Below are positions 1-8,786 of a stretch of 17,378 bases of DNA, one piece after another. How positions within the stretch are numbered: position 1 is the first letter of the stretch; the number at the start of each line of letters is the position of its first letter. The notes beneath the pieces are model-generated. The model searched no databases. It saw only the letters and a program-made list of their open reading frames with translations, and was not told the origin of the DNA. The stretch covers positions 1-17,378 of the forward strand of contig CAJNAR010000128.1 in NCBI GenBank assembly GCA_905220665.1, in the 5' to 3' direction. The translations under genes and the position numbers were made by a program. This DNA is from Albugo candida (taxonomy: Eukaryota > Oomycota > Peronosporomycetes > Albuginales > Albuginaceae).

Positions 1-288
1 GAATTTGTTAAATGTGATTTATGAAATATGATTGTGTATGGGAAATAAGGCTCGTAAAGTTTTCTTACTAGGTTGAAAAAGATTCACAACTTACTACTCG
101 TTCCATTAATTCATTACGCTCGTTTGTGTGTGGTCTTGTAGAAAGGACGTTGCCCGCACGCAGTGTTTTTGGAACCTTTGTGATTGTCTCATTACAACTG
201 TATTCTAGGGTGACTGGATACATATATGTATTCCACTGACATAAAAGAATATTACGTTTATTACAGCGCATATTTCTCACTGCATAAT

Positions 289-318
289 ATAACATAGAAC
301 ACACAACGTCTTGAACTC
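289..318. repeat. Second invariant stretch, 30 bp (reference copy)
   Basis: It starts ATAACATAGAACACACAACG and ends TCTTGAACTC. It is unchanged in every monomer that has this region (29 of 30; deleted in monomer 16). The bases on both sides vary: ATAATATAAC or ATAACATAAC before it, CGCCG or CACCG after it. Confidence 0.55.
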
Positions 319-382
319 GCCGAACGTTTTTTTCTAAATCATGAGGATTTCGACCTTCGATCCAGTTTGACGATCTGCACTT

Positions 383-574
383 TCACAGCACTGATTGAAC
401 GAAAATTGTTGCTATCCAAAATTTGATTGGTGATGTTCCCGAATAAACAAAAAACTCTACTATGGGCTTTTCAATGATGCTCGACGAGGACGATCTTGTG
501 GACACATGGATCTTGTACTTGAGAAAATAGAGAGAAATTACACCAAGCTTATCAAATCTTGAGAGTTTACTCAA
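383..574 (-). other. Recurrent 63-codon minus-strand open frame, probably not coding
   Basis: The frame is open in 15 monomers, for example here and at 964-1155, 2125-2316, 6273-6464 and 16573-16764. Its first codon is TTG, with no ATG, and a TAA lies five codons upstream in frame. The frame is Ser-rich near the middle (five Ser from the invariant 40-bp stretch) and has no motif I recognise. Comparing monomer 1 with monomer 2, every codon change alters the amino acid. Monomers with the CAGAAGTA tail lack the start, monomer 26 has an internal TAG, and monomers 27, 28 and 30 have a 2-bp frameshift. There is no sign of protein-level constraint. Confidence 0.25.
468..507. repeat. Invariant 40-bp stretch of the monomer (reference copy)
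   Basis: It starts TTTTCAATGATGCTCGACGA and ends TTGTGGACACAT. I find it unchanged in all 30 copies, including the two truncated ones and the 671-bp forms, although bases just before and after it vary between classes. It contains CTCGACGAG, a small inverted repeat around one central base. A protein-binding site kept by selection is possible; strong local homogenisation is the plain alternative. Confidence 0.6.
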
Positions 575-579
575 GTAGT

Positions 580-1160
580 GAATTTGTTAAATGTGATTTA
601 TGAAATATGATTGTGTATGGGAAATAAGGCTCGTAAAGTTTTCTTACTAGGTTGAAAAAGATTCACAACTTACTACTCGTTCCATTAATTCATTACGCTC
701 GTTTGTGTGTGGTCTTGTAGAAGGACGTTGCCCGCACGCAGTGTTTATGGAACCTTTGTGATTGTCTCATTACAACTGTATTCTAGGGTGACTGGATATA
801 TATATATATATTCCACTGACATAAAACAATATTACGTTTGTTACAGCGCATATTTCTCACTGCATAACATAACATAGAACACACAACGTCTTGAACTCAC
901 CGAACGTTTTTTTCTAAATCATGAGGATTTCGACCTTCGATCCAGTCTTGACGATTGGCACCTTCACAGCATTGATTGATCGAAAATTCTTGCTATCAAA
1001 AATTTGATTAGTGATGTTCCCGAGGAAACAAAAAACTCTACTATGGACTTTTCAATGATGCTCGACGAGGACGATCTTGTGGACACATTGATCTTGTACT
1101 TGAGAAAATAGAGAGAAATTACACCAAGCTTATCAAATCTTGAGAGTTTACTCAAGTAGT
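580..1160 (+). repeat. Monomer 2 (581 bp; x-type with TA expansion, beta)
   Basis: The middle palindrome is replaced by an alternating AT run at about 796-810, followed by CCACTGACATAAAAC. The 3' block is beta (GATCGAAAATTC, GAGGAAAC) but the tail is TCAAGTAGT. It also has the rare CTCACCGAACG in place of CTCGCCGAACG. These rare markers are shared only with monomer 9, making the two a paralogous pair. Confidence 0.96.
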
Positions 1161-1742
1161 GAATTTGTTAAATGTGATTTATGAAATATGATTGTCTATG
1201 GGAAATAAGGCTCGTAAAAGATTTTTGACTAGATTGAAAAAGATTCACAACTTACTACTCGTTCCATTAATTCATTACGCTCGTTTGTGTGTGGTCTTGT
1301 AGAAAGGACGTTGCCCGCACGCAGTGTTTTTGGAACCTTTGAGATTGTCTCATTACAGTTGTATTCTAGGGTGACTGGATACATATCTGTATTCGACCGA
1401 CAGAATAGAAATGTTACGAAGATTACATTGAATCTTTCTTACTGCATAATATAACATAGAACACACAACGTCTTGAACTCGCCGAACGTTTTTTTCTAAA
1501 TCATGAAGATTTCGACCTTCGATCCAGTCTTGACGATTGGCACCTTCACAGCATTGATTGATCGAAAATTCTTGCTATCCAAAATTTGATTAGTGATGTT
1601 CCCGAGGAAACAAAAAACTCTACTTTGGGCTTTTCAATGATGCTCGACGAGGACGATCTTGTGGACACATTGATCTTGTACTTGAGAAAATAGAGAGAAA
1701 TTACACCAAGCTTATCAAATCTCGAGAGTTTACAGAAGTAAT
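1161..1742 (+). repeat. Monomer 3 (582 bp; y-beta)
   Basis: The middle block is the y version (CGACCGACAGAATAG, then CGAAGATTACATTGAATC) and the tail is CAGAAGTAAT. Private changes include GTCTATGGG and a 5' stretch reading CGTAAAAGATTTTTGACTAG, which resembles the 5' block of the long monomers more than that of its neighbours. Confidence 0.96.
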
Positions 1743-2321
1743 GAATTTGTTAAATGTGATTTATGAAATATGATTGTTTATGGGAAATAAGGCTCGTAAA
1801 GTTTTCTACTAGGTTGAAAAAGATTCACAACTTACTACTCGTTCCATTATTTCATTACGCTCGTTTGTGTGTGGTCTTGTAGAAAGGACGTTGCCCGCAC
1901 GCAGTGTTTTTGGAACCTTTGAGATTGTCTCATTACAGTTGTATTCTAGGGTGACTGGATACATATCTGTATTCGACCGACAGAATAGAAATGTTACGTT
2001 TGTTACAGCGCGTATTTCTCACTGCATAATATAACATAGAACACACAACGTCTTGAACTCGCCGAACGTTTTTTCCTAAATCATGAGGATTTCGACCTTC
2101 GATCCAGTTTGACGATCGGCACTTTCACAGCACTGATTGAACGAAAATTGTTGCTATCCAAAATTTGATTGGTGATGTTCCCGAATAAACAAAAAACTCT
2201 ACTATGGGTTTTTCAATGATGCTCGACGAGGACGATCTTGTGGACACATGGATCTTGTACTTGAGAAAATAGAGAGAAGTTACACCAAGCTTATCAAATC
2301 TTGAGAGTTTACTCAAGTAGT
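1743..2321 (+). repeat. Monomer 4 (579 bp; z-alpha)
   Basis: It has GTTTATGGG, the 2-bp-shorter GTTTTCTACTAGG, and CCATTATTTC in place of CCATTAATTC. The middle block is z (CGACCGACAG with GTTTGTTACAGCGCG), the run after CGAACG is T6 followed by CC, and the 3' block is alpha. With monomer 5 it forms one unit of the two-monomer higher-order repeat seen more regularly from 5892 on. Confidence 0.95.
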
Positions 2322-2901
2322 GAATTTGTTAAATGTGATTTATGAAATATGATTGTGTATGGGAAATAAGGCTCGTAAAGTTTTCTTACTAGGTTGAAAA
2401 AGATTCACAACTTACTACTCGTTCCATTAATTCATTACGCTCGTTTGTGTGTGGTCTTGTAGAAAGGACGTTGCCCGCACGCAGTGTTTTTGGAACCTTT
2501 GAGATTGTCTCATTACAGTTGTATTCTAGGGTGACTGGATACATATCTGTATTCGACCGACAGAATAGAAATGTTACGAAGATTACATTGAATCTTTCTT
2601 ACTGCATAATATAACATAGAACACACAACGTCTTGAACTCGCCGAACGTTTTTTTCTAAATCATGAGGATTTCGACCTTCGATCCAGTTTGACGATTGGC
2701 ACCTTCACAGCATTGATTGATCGAAAATTCTTGCTATCCAAAATTTGATTAGTGATGTTCCCGAGGAAACAAAAAACTCTACTATGGACTTTTCAATGAT
2801 GCTCGACGAGGACGATCTTGTGGACACATTGATCTTGTATTTGAGAAAATAGAGAGAAGTTACACCAAGCTTATCAAATCTTGAGAGTTTACAGAAGTAA
2901 T
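2322..2901 (+). repeat. Monomer 5 (580 bp; y-beta)
   Basis: It has GTGTATGGG, the y middle block and the beta 3' block, with CTTGTATTTGAG shared with monomers 12, 14 and 16. The tail is CAGAAGTAAT. Its closest counterpart is monomer 12. Confidence 0.95.
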
Positions 2902-3017
2902 GAATTTGTTAAATGTGATTTATAAAATATGATTGTTTATGGGAAATAAGGCTCGTAAAAGAGTTTTTACCAGATTGAAAAAGATCACAACTTCCTACTT
3001 GTTCCATTAATTCATTA

Positions 3018-3110
3018 TCGATGAATTGTAAGATCTAGAGTCAAATTGCAATAGAATATGAGTTATGAACAAGTGTACTAATGTAGTTGAAGTAAGCACT
3101 AATGTACATA
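3018..3110 (+). repeat. 93-bp extra segment in monomer 6
   Basis: It lies between the common TTCCATTAATTCATTA and the CGTTTGTTTATAGTGATC that precedes CTTGTAGAAAGG. It begins TCGATGAATTGTAAGATC and ends ACTAATGTACATA. In 580-bp monomers the flanks are joined directly as CATTACG. The ends ATTA/CG and CATA/CG are similar, so loss by short-homology deletion is as plausible as gain. It shows no terminal inverted repeats and no similarity to the rest of the monomer that I can see. Confidence 0.85.
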
Positions 3111-3286
3111 CGTTTGTTTATAGTGATCTTGTAGAAAGGACGTTGCCCGCACGCAGTGTTTTTGGAACCTTTGAGATTGTCTCATTACAGTTGTATTCTA
3201 GGGTGACTGGATACATATATGTATTCGACCGACAGAATAGAAATGTTACGTTTGTTACAGCGCGTATTTCTCACTGCATAATATAA
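3065..3286 (+). other. 73-codon plus-strand frame in a long monomer, probably not coding
   Basis: This frame opens at an ATG inside the 93-bp segment of monomer 6 and runs through the middle block. In monomers 21-24 the same ATG (for example 11553) leads to only 55 residues, because CCACTAACA brings a TAA into frame at 11718-11720. 580-bp monomers lack the ATG altogether. Neither length nor C-terminus is conserved and I recognise no domain. Confidence 0.2.
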
Positions 3287-3573
3287 CATAGAACACACAA
3301 CGTCTTGAACTCGCCGAACGTTTTTTTCTAAATCATGAGGATTTCGACCTTCGATCCAGTTTGACGATCGGCACTTTCACAGCACTGATTGAACGAAAAT
3401 TGTTGCTATCCAAAATTTGATTGGTGATGTTCCCGAATAAACAAAAAACTCTACTATGGGCTTTTCAATGATGCTCGACGAGGACGATCTTGTGGACACA
3501 TGGATCTTGTACTTGAGAAAATAGAGAGAAATTACACCAAGCTTATCAAATCTTGAGAGTTTACTCAAGTAGT

Positions 3574-4152
3574 GAATTTGTTAAATGTGATTTATGAAAT
3601 ATGATTGTGTATGGGAAATAAGGCTCGTAAAGTTTTCTTACTAGGTTGAAAAAGATTCACAACTTACTACTCGTTCCATTAATTCATTACGCTCGTTTGT
3701 GTGTGGTCTTGTAGAAAGGACGTTGCCCGCACGCAGTGTTTTTGGAACCTTTGTGATTGTCTCATTACAACTGTATTCTAGGGTGACTGGATACATATAT
3801 GTATTCCACTGACATAAAAGAATATTACGTTTATTACAGCGCATATTTCTCACTGCATAATATAACATAGAACACACAACGTCTTGAACTCGCCGAACGT
3901 TTTTTTCTAAATCATGAGGATTTCGACCTTCGATCCAGTTTGACGATCTGCACTTTCACAGCACTGATTGAACGAAAATTGTTGCTATCCAAAATTTGAT
4001 TGGTGATGTTCCCGAATAAACAAAAAACTCTACTATGGGATTTTCAATGATGCTCGACGAGGACGATCTTGTGGACACATGGATCTTGTACTTGAGAAAA
4101 TAGAGAGAAGTTACACCAAGCTTATCAAATCTTGAGAGTTTACTCAAGTAGT
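3574..4152 (+). repeat. Monomer 7 (579 bp; x-alpha)
   Basis: Same length as monomer 1 and nearly identical to it, including the unusual CGATCTGCAC (CGATCGGCAC in most alpha copies). It marks the left end of the second copy of the block formed by monomers 1-5. Confidence 0.95.
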
Positions 4153-4730
4153 GAATTTGTTAAATGTGATTTATGAAATATGATTGTGTATGGGAAATAA
4201 GGCTCGTAAAGTTTTCTTACTAGGTTGAAAAAGATTCACAACTTACTACTCGTTCCATTATTTCATTACGCTCGTTTGTGTGTGGTCTTGTAGAAGGACG
4301 TTGCCCGCACGCAGTGTTTTTGGAACCTTTGAGATTGTCTCATTACAGTTGTATTCTAGGGTGACTGGATACATATCTGTATTCGAACGACAGAATAAAA
4401 ATGTTACGTTTGTTACAGCGCGTATTTCTCACTGCATAATATAACATAGAACACACAACGTCTTGAACTCGCCGAACGTTTTTCCTAAATCATGAGGATT
4501 TCGACCTTCGATCCAGTTTGACGATCGGCACTTTCACAGCACTGATTGAACGAAAATTGTTGCTATCCAAAATTTGATTGGTGATGTTCCCGAATAAACA
4601 AAAAACTCTACTATGGACTTTTCAATGATGCTCGACGAGGACGATCTTGTGGACACATGGATCTTGTACTTGAGAAAATAGAGAGAAATTACACCAAGCT
4701 TATCAAATCTTGAGAGTTTACTCAAGTAGT
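4153..4730 (+). repeat. Monomer 8 (578 bp; z-alpha)
   Basis: A z-alpha copy with CGAACGACAGAATAAA in the middle block, GTAGAAGGACG (one A shorter than most) and T5CC after CGAACG. It has no counterpart between monomers 1 and 2, so relative to the first block it is an extra monomer. Confidence 0.95.
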
Positions 4731-5312
4731 GAATTTGTTAAATGTGATTTATGAAATATGATTGTGTATGGGAAATAAGGCTCGTAAAGTTTTCTTACTA
4801 GGTTGAAAAAGATTCACAACTTACTACTCGTTCCATTAATTCATTACGCTCGTTTGTGTGTGGTCTTGTAGGAAGGACGTTGCCCGCACGCAGTGTTTAT
4901 GGAACCTTTGTGATTGTCTCATTACAACTGTATTCTAGGGTGACTGGATATATATATATATATTCCACTGACATAAAACAATATTACGTTTATTACAGCG
5001 CATATTTCTCACTGCATAACATAACATAGAACACACAACGTCTTGAACTCACCGAACGTTTTTTTCTAAATCATGAGGATTTCGACCTTCGATCCAGTCT
5101 TGACGATTGGCACCTTCACAGCATTGATTGATCGAAAATTCTTGCTATCAAAAATTTGATTAGTGATGTTCCCGAGGAAACAAAAAACTCTACTATGGAC
5201 TTTTCAATGATGCTCGACGAGGACGATCTTGTGGACACATTGATCTTGTACTTGAGAAAATAGAGAGAAATTACACCAAGCTTATCAAATCTTGAGAGTT
5301 TACTCAAGTAGT
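4731..5312 (+). repeat. Monomer 9 (582 bp; x-type with TA expansion, beta)
   Basis: Paralogue of monomer 2: an AT run at about 4948-4963, CTCACCGAACG, the beta 3' block and the TCAAGTAGT tail. It differs by GTAGGAAGG (monomer 2 has GTAGAAGG) and by GTTTATTACAGC in place of GTTTGTTACAGC. Confidence 0.95.
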
Positions 5313-5891
5313 GAATTTGTTAAATGTGATTTATGAAATATGATTGTGTATGGGAAATAAGGCTCGTAAAGTTTTCTTACTAGGTTGAAAAAGATTCACA
5401 ACTTACTACTCGTTCCAGTAATTCATTACGCTCGTTTGTGTGTGGTCTTGTAGAAAGGACGTTGCCCGCACGCAGTGTTTTTGGAACCTTTGAGATTGTC
5501 TCATTACAGTTGTATTCTAGGGTGACTGGATACATATCTGTATTCGACCGACAGAATAGAAATGTTACGAAGATTACATGAATCTTTCTTACTGCATAAT
5601 ATAACATAGAACACACAACGTCTTGAACTCGCCGAACGTTTTTTTCTAAATCATGAGGATTTCGACCTTCGATCCAGTTTGACGATTGGCACCTTCACAG
5701 CATTGATTGATCGAAAATTCTTGCTATCAAAAATTTGATTAGTGATGTTCCCGAGGAAACAAAAAACTCTACTATGGACTTTTCAATGATGCTCGACGAG
5801 GACGATCTTGTGGACACATTGATCTTGTACTTGAGAAAATAGAGAGAAATTACACCAAGCTTATCAAATCTCGAGAGTTTACAGAAGTAAT
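5313..5891 (+). repeat. Monomer 10 (579 bp; y-beta)
   Basis: A y-beta copy with the CAGAAGTAAT tail. It has CCAGTAATTC where most copies read CCATTAATTC, and GATTACATGAATC with one T fewer than the other y copies. The lost base opens a 78-codon minus-strand frame (5380-5616) that is closed in the other y copies. Confidence 0.95.
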
Positions 5892-6469
5892 GAATTTGTT
5901 AAATGTGATTTATGAAATATGATTGTTTATGGGAAATAAGGCTCGTAAAGTTTCTTACTAGGTTGAAAAAGATTCACAACTTACTACTCGTTCCATTATT
6001 TCATTACGCTCGTTTGTGTGTGGTCTTGTAGAAAGGACGTTGCCCGCACGCAGTGTTTTTGGAACCTTTGAGATTGTCTCATTACAGTTGTATTCTAGGG
6101 TGACTGGATACATATCTGTATTCGACCGACAGAATAAAAATGTTACGTTTGTTACAGCGCGTATTTCTCACTGCATAATATAACATAGAACACACAACGT
6201 CTTGAACTCGCCGAACGTTTTTCCTAAATCATGAGGATTTCGACCTTCGATCCAGTTTGACGATCGGCACTTTCACAGCACTGATTGAACGAAAATTGTT
6301 GCTATCCAAAATTTGATTGGTGATGTTCCCGAATAAACAAAAAACTCTACTATGGGTTTTTCAATGATGCTCGACGAGGACGATCTTGTGGACACATGGA
6401 TCTTGTACTTGAGAAAATAGAGAGAAGTTACACCAAGCTTATCAAATCTTGAGAGTTTACTCAAGTAGT
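5892..6469 (+). repeat. Monomer 11 (578 bp; z-alpha)
   Basis: First half of the first regular dimer. It carries CCATTATTTC, AGAATAAAAATG and T5CC, and the alpha 3' block with GGGTTTTTC, which it shares with monomer 4. Confidence 0.95.
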
Positions 6470-7049
6470 GAATTTGTTAAATCTGATTTATGAAATATGA
6501 TTGTTTATGGGAAATAAGGCTCGTAAAGTTTTCTTACTAGGTTGAAAAAGATTCACAACTTACTACTCGTTCCATTAATTCATTACGCTCGTTTGTGTGT
6601 GGTCTTGTAGAAAGGACGTTGCCCGCACGCAGTGTTTTTGGAACCTTTGAGATTGTCTCATTACAGTTGTATTCTAGGGTGACTGGATACATATCTGTAT
6701 TCGACCGACAGAATAGAAATGTTACGAAGATTACATTGAATCTTTCTTACTGCATAATATAACATAGAACACACAACGTCTTGAACTCGCCGAACGTTTT
6801 TTTCTAAATCATGAGGATTTCGACCTTCGATCCAGTTTGACGATTGGCACCTTCACAGCATTGATTGATCGAAAATTCTTGCTATCAAAAATTTGATTAG
6901 TGATGTTCCCGAGGAAACAAAAAACTCTACTATGGACTTTTCAATGATGCTCGACGAGGACGATCTTGTGGACACATTGATCTTGTATTTGAGAAAATAG
7001 AGAGAAATTACACCAAGCTTATCAAATCTCGAGAGTTTACAGAAGTAAT
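6470..7049 (+). repeat. Monomer 12 (580 bp; y-beta)
   Basis: Second half of the first dimer. It starts GAATTTGTTAAATCTGA (G to C in the otherwise constant ATGTGA) and has CTTGTATTTGAG, CTCGAGAG and the CAGAAGTAAT tail. Confidence 0.95.
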
Positions 7050-7628
7050 GAATTTGTTAAATGTGATTTATGAAATATGATTGTTTATGGGAAATAAGGC
7101 TCGTAAAGTTTTCTTACTAGGTTGAAAAAGATTCACAACTTACTACTCGTTCCATTATTTCATTACGCTCGTTTGTGTGTGGTCTTGTAGAAAGGACGTT
7201 GCCCGCACGCAGTGTTTTTGGAACCTTTGAGATTGTCTCATTACAGTTGTATTCTAGGGTGACTGGATACATATCTGTATTCGACCGACAGAATAAAAAT
7301 GTTACGTTTGTTACAGCGCGTATTTCTCACTGCATAATATAACATAGAACACACAACGTCTTGAACTCGCCGAACGTTTTTCCTAAATCATGAGGATTTC
7401 GACCTTCGATCCAGTTTGACGATCGGCACTTTCACAGCACTGATTGAACGAAAATTGTTGCTATCCAAAATTTGATTGGTGATGTTCCCGAATAAACAAA
7501 AAACTCTACTATGGGCTTTTCAATGATGCTCGACGAGGACGATCTTGTGGACACATGGATCTTGTACTTGAGAAAATAGAGAGAAGTTACACCAAGCTTA
7601 TCAAATCTTGAGAGTTTACTCAAGTAGT
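7050..7628 (+). repeat. Monomer 13 (579 bp; z-alpha)
   Basis: First half of the second dimer. It follows monomer 11 in nearly every marker, with GGGCTTTTC in place of GGGTTTTTC. Confidence 0.95.
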
Positions 7629-8208
7629 GAATTTGTTAAATGTGATTTATGAAATATGATTGTGTATGGGAAATAATGCTCGTAAAGTTTTCTTACTAGG
7701 TTGAAAAAGATTCACAACTTACTACTCGTTCCATTATTTCATTACGCTCGTTTGTGTGTGGTCTTGTAGAAAGGACGTTGCCCGCACGCAGTGTTTTTGG
7801 AACCTTTGAGATTGTCTCATTACAGTTGTATTCTAGGGTGACTGGATACATATCTGTATTCGACCGACAGAATAGAAATGTTACGAAGATTACATTGAAT
7901 CTTTCTTACTGCATAATATAACATAGAACACACAACGTCTTGAACTCGCCGAACGTTTTTTTCTAAATCATGAGGATTTCGACCTTCGATCCAGTTTGAC
8001 GATTGGCACCTTCACAGCATTGATTGATCGAAAATTCTTGCTATCAAAAATTTGATTAGTGATGTTCCCGAGGAAACAAAAAACTCTACTATGGACTTTT
8101 CAATGATGCTCGACGAGGACGATCTTGTGGACACATTGATCTTGTATTTGAGAAAATAGAGAGAAATTACACCAAGCTTATCAAATCTCGAGAGTTTACA
8201 GAAGTAAT
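7629..8208 (+). repeat. Monomer 14 (580 bp; y-beta)
   Basis: Second half of the second dimer. Private change AAATAATGCTCG (AAATAAGGCTCG elsewhere). It carries CCATTATTTC, otherwise typical of z-alpha copies, which suggests a short conversion tract in the 5' block. Confidence 0.95.
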
Positions 8209-8786
8209 GAATTTGTTAAATGTGATTTATGAAATATGATTGTTTATGGGAAATAAGGCTCGTAAAGTTTTCTACTAGGTTGAAAAAGATTCACAACTTA
8301 CTACTCGTTCCATTATTTCATTACGCTCGTTTGTGTGTGGTCTTGTAGAAAGGACGTTGCCCGCACGCAGTGTTTTTGGAACCTTTGAGATTGTCTCATT
8401 ACAGTTGTATTCTAGCGTGACTGGATACATATCTGTATTCGACCGACAGAATAAAAATGTTACGTTTGTTACAGCGCGTATTTTTCACTGCATAATATAA
8501 CATAGAACACACAACGTCTTGAACTCGCCGAACGTTTTTCCTAAATCATGAGGATTTCGACCTTCGATCCAGTTTGACGATCGGCACTTTCACAGCACTG
8601 ATTGAACGAAAATTGTTGCTATCCAAAATTTGATTGGTGATGTTCCCGAATAAACAAAAAACTCTACTATGGGCTTTTCAATGATGCTCGACGAGGACGA
8701 TCTTGTGGACACATGGATCTTGTACTTGAGAAAATAGAGAGAAGTTACACCAAGCTTATCAAATCTTGAGAGTTTACTCAAGTAGT
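8209..8786 (+). repeat. Monomer 15 (578 bp; z-alpha)
   Basis: It has GTTTTCTACTAGG and TTCTAGCGTGAC (a G to C change shared only with monomer 17), plus private TATTTTTCACTG. Confidence 0.95.

Larger units (their letters stand above)
1..579 (+). repeat. Monomer 1 (579 bp; x-alpha, TCAAGTAGT tail)
   Basis: Used as the reference copy. It has GTGTATGGG in the 5' block, the middle block with the palindrome ATACATATATGTAT followed by CCACTGACATAAAAG, a T7 run after CGAACG, and the alpha 3' block. It is almost identical to monomer 7. By eye the clear differences are GGGCTTTT versus GGGATTTT and AGAGAAATT versus AGAGAAGTT. Confidence 0.96.
1..2901 (+). repeat. Block duplication, left copy (monomers 1-5)
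   Basis: The order x-alpha, TA-expanded beta, y-beta, z-alpha, y-beta is repeated by monomers 7, 9, 10, 11 and 12. Pairwise matches rest on rare markers: CGATCTGCAC in 1 and 7, the AT run and CTCACCGAACG in 2 and 9, GGGTTTTTC in 4 and 11. Monomer 3 and monomer 10 match less well in their 5' blocks. Confidence 0.8.
2902..3573 (+). repeat. Monomer 6 (672 bp; long form, z-alpha)
   Basis: This is the only long monomer in the left half. The 5' block is diverged (CGTAAAAGAGTTTTTACC, AAGATCACAACTTCCTAC) and is followed by the 93-bp extra segment. The second half returns to an ordinary z-alpha monomer with the TCAAGTAGT tail. The diverged 5' block matches monomers 21-24, whereas the middle and 3' blocks do not, so this copy looks like a recombinant of the long and short classes. 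Confidence 0.95.
3574..7049 (+). repeat. Block duplication, right copy (monomers 7-12)
   Basis: Second copy of the five-monomer block, with monomer 8 additional between the counterparts of monomers 1 and 2. The offset is 3573 bp for the first pair and 4151 bp for the next, the difference being one monomer. Confidence 0.8.

Noticed and set aside
115..145. 3' splice site (GTGTGTGGTCTTGTAG before AAAGG) with 5' splice-like GTAAGC in long monomers
   Set aside because: Splice-like tetramers are common by chance. The GTAAGC candidate exists only in long monomers and is mutated in monomer 23 (GAAGAAAGC), and there is no coding exon to join.
68..304. 78-codon minus-strand frame (also 3641-3877 and 5380-5616) as a gene
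   Set aside because: It starts at GTG (first ATG is three codons in), is open in only 3 of 30 monomers, and its presence depends on single-base indels. In monomer 10 it exists only because one T was lost, and its middle residues differ completely from the other two. No domain is recognisable.
341..375. tRNA-like T-arm (ACCTTCGATCCAG on the plus strand)
   Set aside because: It looks like the end of a T arm, but the first B-box base is wrong, and no acceptor stem, D arm or anticodon arm can be folded around it.
415..460. AATAAA polyadenylation signal in CGAATAAACAAAA
   Set aside because: Present only in alpha monomers (beta copies read GAGGAAAC), and no gene upstream needs it.
440..520. CENP-B box
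   Set aside because: I looked for the TTCG....A..CGGG pattern on both strands; the nearest strings (TTCGGG-like, around TTCCCGAATAAAC) lack the required spacing and bases.
3065..3286. 73-codon plus-strand frame as a gene
   Set aside because: The ATG exists only in long monomers, and in four of the five the frame ends after 55 codons at a different stop. No conserved length or motif.
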